Shown here piece by piece: positions 61,408-64,000 of a stretch of DNA of 64,000 nucleotides; the first letter of the stretch is position 1, and each line of letters opens with the position of its first letter. The position numbers and the translations under genes were made by a program. Origin of the DNA: JARRKU01 sp050288425 (GTDB taxonomy: Bacteria; Desulfobacterota; Desulfobacteria; Desulfobacterales; Desulfosarcinaceae); the NCBI GenBank assembly GCA_050288425.1, contig JBNKDU010000057.1:29992-93991 (forward strand), in the 5' to 3' direction. The notes below the pieces were generated by a model that was not told the origin of the DNA, did no database searches, and worked only from the letters and a program-made list of their open reading frames with translations.

Positions 61408-61564
61408 TTGTCCTATCTCCAATTTTCCGGAATTCCATGTGCATTATGCGCAATTAAACAAAACGGTTCCAAATTCCCAAGGCAATGCCCGCTCGCATTG
61501 ATCCTTCCGTTTCTATCCATCGCTCTCTCAGCTTTGGTAATGCAACTCTTGTCAGGTGATGCGA

Positions 61565-62539
61565 TTAAGCTTCTACAGTGATAACTACTTTTCCCCGCGC
61601 GTGTCCTCGACCAAGATATCTGAGTGCTTCAGCCGTTTCATTCAATGGATACCGCCTATCTATCACTGGGAATAGCTTGCCTGCTTCAATGAGCTCCTTC
61701 AATAACAACAAGTCCCCCATGCTCGATTTTGGGAATACCACTCGCAGTCTCTTGTTCCCCTGAATTGACATAAATGGGCCGAAGAGCAGGGCCTGGAACA
61801 TCTGAGCCGGCGTTCCGCCAATCATAACATAGGCGCCCCCCGGCGCCAATGCACGTCTGTAGGCCGTGATCGGATGATATCCATTGACTGCGAGGATCAG
61901 GTCATATTGCTGCCTGTTCTCAGTGAAGTCTACACTACGATAGTCGATGATATGGTCCGCCCCAAGAGAGCGTGCCTGATCCTGGTTCATGGAGCTGCAG
62001 ACGGCTGTGACTTCGGCGCCGAATAATTTGGCGATCTGTACCGCGAAGGTGCCTACTCCGCCGGACGCCCCTTGAATCAGGACTTTCTGCCCCGGTTGGA
62101 TTCGCCCCTGATCGCGCAATCCATGCAGGGCGGTGATGGCCGCCAATGGCACCGCGGCGGCCTCCTCGAACGACAGATTTACGGGCTTCAGCGCCAGGGC
62201 AGTCTCGGGGACCGCTATGAATTCGGCAAATCCGGCGCCTCCATGCGCGGAAACATCACCAAAGACTTCGTCACCGGGTTTGAACTTCCGGACATTTCCG
62301 CCTACGGCCTCCACCCGTCCGGCGATGTCAGCCCCTAGGATTGTGCGTCTGGGTTTTAGCAACCCACTAGAAAGGCGAACAAGGAAGATATCGGCAGTAA
62401 GAAGATGCCAGTCCGCGGCGTTCACCGACGCCGCCTGAACCCTTACCAATACCTCATCATCCTTGGGAACCGGCCTCTCCACCTCCTCCATGCGGAGGAC
62501 GTCCGGCGGCCCGTATTTTGTATAGACAATCGCTTTCAT
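61565..62539 (-). CDS. MDR-family NAD(P)H quinone oxidoreductase
   Basis: 324 residues. Zinc-free medium-chain dehydrogenase (MKAIVYTKYGPPDVLRMEEV; no GHE-type zinc site), NADP fold VLIQGASGGVGTFAVQIAKL and C-terminal YPLNETAEALRYLGRGHARG. Reduces quinones or enones. No operon partner. Confidence 0.9.
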   Translation of the reverse strand: MKAIVYTKYGPPDVLRMEEVERPVPKDDEVLVRVQAASVNAADWHLLTADIFLVRLSSGLLKPRRTILGADIAGRVEAVGGNVRKFKPGDEVFGDVSAHGGAGFAEFIAVPETALALKPVNLSFEEAAAVPLAAITALHGLRDQGRIQPGQKVLIQGASGGVGTFAVQIAKLFGAEVTAVCSSMNQDQARSLGADHIIDYRSVDFTENRQQYDLILAVNGYHPITAYRRALAPGGAYVMIGGTPAQMFQALLFGPFMSIQGNKRLRVVFPKSSMGDLLLLKELIEAGKLFPVIDRRYPLNETAEALRYLGRGHARGKVVITVEA

Positions 62540-62568
62540 ATGAAAAACCTGACACCGTGTATGACACG

Positions 62569-62604
62569 CTTCGGAATCCTCGCCCTAAGGTTTGGATTCC
62601 GAAG
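62569..62604. other. Perfect hairpin upstream of the MDR gene
   Basis: Arms CTTCGGAATCC and GGATTCCGAAG, followed on the plus strand by TCTTTTCTTC. Could be a terminator for plus-strand transcription, though no plus gene precedes it. Confidence 0.45.
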
Positions 62605-62696
62605 TCTTTTCTTCATGCGCTTGGAGGCTTTACTACATCCGGAAGGATTGTAACTTTTGGTTCCCGTAACGGCAAGCATTGCGCATTTGCCTTGAT

Positions 62697-62727
62697 AAGG
62701 GGTCGACAAAATTCCGGCCGACCCCTT
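62697..62727. terminator. Hairpin downstream of the ferredoxin-like gene
   Basis: Perfect 9-bp arms AAGGGGTCG and CGACCCCTT, 35 bp beyond the stop of the minus-strand ferredoxin gene. No T-run. Confidence 0.45.
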
Positions 62728-62761
62728 CCATATGCGCAATCGTGGCGGTATTCAGAGGCCC

Positions 62762-63178
62762 TTATACACCCATCCCGAAAATTTGAGGTTCTTTCCGAGC
62801 GCTGCAGTTTTCATTTAACCAGTTGGCAATATTTTTCCACATGCTGTCCCTCATATCCCTTGCGCCCTCTGGACAGCTTTTAATACAGGCACAGCAGCGA
62901 ATGCAGGGCTCGATTTCAGTAGCCACGCTCTCATCTACCGTGATCGCAGCCGTCGGGCATACGCTTGCACAGGTGCCGCAAATTGTGCATGTTTCCTCAT
63001 TGGTCATTGGAGAAACGGCCATAGGTCGCGCTCCGGTTGCTTCATATGGAAATCTGCCGGAAATTTCCAAATCCATCAGGTCATCCGGTGATCGCAGCGC
63101 CGTGACTTTATCTTTTAATTTTACTCCAAAATCAATTGTCTTTTGAACATCCAGACTATCCGGATGTCCATCCTTGTG
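62762..63178 (-). pseudogene. 5'-truncated EFR1-type flavodoxin-ferredoxin, ferredoxin half intact
   Basis: From 63178 the frame reads PDSLDVQKTIDFGVKLKDKV then DLEISGRFPYEATGARPMA, the linker of EFR1-type proteins, and a two-cluster ferredoxin (CTICGTCASVCPTAAITVDE and CIRCCACIKSCPEGARD). The N-terminal flavodoxin domain is missing: a TGA at 63179 and earlier stops close the frame, exactly where a palindromic repeat begins. An ATG at 63076 could still give a 104-residue ferredoxin. Read-through by selenocysteine is unlikely because the upstream frame is not coding-like. Confidence 0.65.
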
Positions 63179-63187
63179 TCAGCCGCC

Positions 63188-63295
63188 AAACTGAGGGACC
63201 GGGAAACGATATCCGGTGGACTTTGCAATAGATCAAATGCCCGACCCAAGGTTGCAGTTGCAAAAATGGCACGCCTTTCCCGGTCCCACTCCAGA
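63188..63295. repeat. Palindromic repeat element, copy A
   Basis: Bounded by inverted arms GAGGGACCGGGAAA and TTTCCCGGTCCC, with CAAAAATGGCACG near the right arm. The same structure and the 13-base core recur at 63588-63693. It lies against the broken end of the EFR1-like gene. Confidence 0.55.
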
Positions 63296-63391
63296 GACAT
63301 TCTCGGCGTAGCCGATATTATTTTAATTACAAATTTACGCGGTCTCTATTTGTATTCAAGAAATAGTACACATGCCAAGCATATCTTCCAG

Positions 63392-63544
63392 TCAAACATT
63401 TTCCATTCCAGCATAATATGCAATTGCGAATATGATAATCAAAAACAATATCGCAATCGTGATCTTAAACCATATTTTATCCATTGCAATTACAAACAAA
63501 ATAGCAATCAGAACAATTACAAACCCGCCCAGTGTGTAAAACAT
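63392..63544 (-). CDS. Small two-helix membrane protein (50 aa)
   Basis: MFYTLGGFVIVLIAILFVIA and, after MDKIWFK, a second hydrophobic helix ITIAILFLIIIFAIAYY, ending GMENV. Two membrane helices with a basic turn argue for a real product, though the binding site is weak. It lies between the two palindromic repeats. Confidence 0.4.
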   Translation of the reverse strand: MFYTLGGFVIVLIAILFVIAMDKIWFKITIAILFLIIIFAIAYYAGMENV

Positions 63545-63587
63545 TACTTTTCTTAGTATCCTTTTGGTATAATTTGCCGAACGGCCA

Positions 63588-63693
63588 AGCCAAGAGACCG
63601 GGCGGATTCTGAGTTAACATTCGCCGCAAGCCCTTAAATTGGTTTTTAGAAAAATATCCAAAAATGGCACGGCCCGCCCGGTCCCTCTTAAGC
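63588..63693. repeat. Palindromic repeat element, copy B
   Basis: Inverted arms AAGAGACCGGGCGG and CCGCCCGGTCCCTCTT-like, with the core CAAAAATGGCACGG shared with copy A. Its right arm overlaps the last codons of the HigA antitoxin gene. Confidence 0.55.
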
Positions 63694-63999
63694 GCCTGGT
63701 CGGGTCGTATGTTCAGACCAAGGTTTGATCTTTTTAAGTAAGGGGCCAAGAGTTCGCTCTGCGACTTCTGTATCGTAGGCAGCTTGAGCACGCAGCCAAT
63801 ATCCATTGGATAAACCAAAAAAACGGCACAGCCGCAAATCGGTGTCAGCTGTAATAGAACGTTTATTGGAGACGATCTCACTGATACGCTGGGCGGGGAC
63901 ATCGATTTCCTTGGCCAAGCGATATTGGCTAAGCCCCATAGGCTTTAAGAATTCCTCTAATAAAATTTCACCGGGAGTGATGGGATCTAGTTTTTTCAT
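63688..63999 (-). CDS. higA: HigA-family HTH antitoxin
   Basis: 103 residues: PITPGEILLEEFLKPMGLSQ then YRLAKEIDVPAQRISEIVSNKR, a helix-turn-helix of the HigA/VapI type. Its toxin HigB normally lies upstream, beyond the window. The last residues (HTTRPGA) run into palindromic repeat B and may not be original. Confidence 0.9.
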   Translation of the reverse strand: MKKLDPITPGEILLEEFLKPMGLSQYRLAKEIDVPAQRISEIVSNKRSITADTDLRLCRFFGLSNGYWLRAQAAYDTEVAERTLGPLLKKIKPWSEHTTRPGA

Positions 64000-64000
64000 T

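Noticed and set aside
63179..63181. In-frame TGA before the ferredoxin as a fifth selenocysteine
   Set aside because: The frame before it contains another stop and reads as repeat sequence, and no conserved Cys position is known here.
63266..63283. TGGCACG-like sequence as a sigma-54 promoter in repeat A
   Set aside because: The -12 GC is missing and the sequence is part of a duplicated repeat.

Overview
The window looks like a strict anaerobe of the Desulfobacterota, most like an aromatic-degrading sulfate reducer of the Desulfosarcina/Desulfococcus type. This is inferred from a class II (tungsten) benzoyl-CoA reductase cluster, a glycine cleavage system with split P-protein, multihaem cytochromes, many ATGA gene overlaps, high GC, and four genes that read an in-frame UGA as selenocysteine. 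No rRNA, tRNA or CRISPR array was seen. The only origin or integrase candidates would lie outside the window.

Layout. 1-6.5 kb: glycine cleavage operon (gcvT, cut by the window edge, then gcvH, gcvPA, gcvPB, a GcvR-like ACT protein and lpdA). 6.6-12.1 kb: a GFA-fold protein, a DUF1638-hydantoinase fusion, arsM and a vapBC toxin-antitoxin pair. 12.3-14.3 kb: a SHOCT protein, a YHS protein and a PrdB/GrdB-like selenoprotein behind a sigma-54 promoter. 14.6-17.1 kb: a low-GC run of minus-strand gene cassettes separated by attC-like sites with no integrase in view, including a macro-TIR fusion. 17.8-20.6 kb: a PP2C phosphatase and a Ser/Thr kinase fused to a sulfatase-modifying-factor domain. 20.8-31.6 kb: small metal/thiol proteins, a new-looking selenoprotein with a CYCRC motif, and a copper/haem electron-transfer operon (PepSY, CuA cupredoxin, pentahaem cytochrome, plastocyanin-like protein, CcdA, TlpA, cupredoxin plus NapH/NosR-like membrane ferredoxin). 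31.9-34 kb: TauE/SafE transporter, DUF1634 and CBS proteins.

34-58.5 kb is an anaerobic aromatic acyl-CoA region: 3-hydroxyacyl-CoA dehydrogenase/hydratase, dienoyl-CoA hydratase (bamR), OB-fold protein, thiolase and SDR on the minus strand; then bamQ, bamA, bamB, bamC, bamD, bamE (Sec), bamF (Sec) and fdhD on the plus strand; then an ACT protein, a ketopantoate-reductase-like protein, a BadG-type activator, a single HgdB/Bcr-like subunit, an acyl-CoA ligase and a thiolase-like protein. Together these carry benzoyl-CoA through dienoyl-CoA, ring cleavage and beta-oxidation. 58.9-64 kb holds two Hsp20 chaperones, a YgjP protease-like protein, a phosphatase, an MDR oxidoreductase, a truncated EFR1-type ferredoxin, two copies of a small palindromic repeat and a HigA antitoxin.

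Two regulatory threads came from reading the DNA. First, four sigma-54 -24/-12 promoters (12460, 20872, 22795, 24576) each have a copy or partial copy of a palindrome like CGGGTAATNATTACCCG some 60-125 bp upstream, suggesting one enhancer-binding protein controls the metal/selenium/copper genes. Second, a different motif near TAGTTACAATGTAGTTA overlaps or follows core promoters at 39.6-39.8, 42.36 and 52.03 kb, suggesting one repressor for the aromatic genes. The four selenocysteine calls are each backed by a family-conserved Cys position and a hairpin placed correctly downstream of the UGA.
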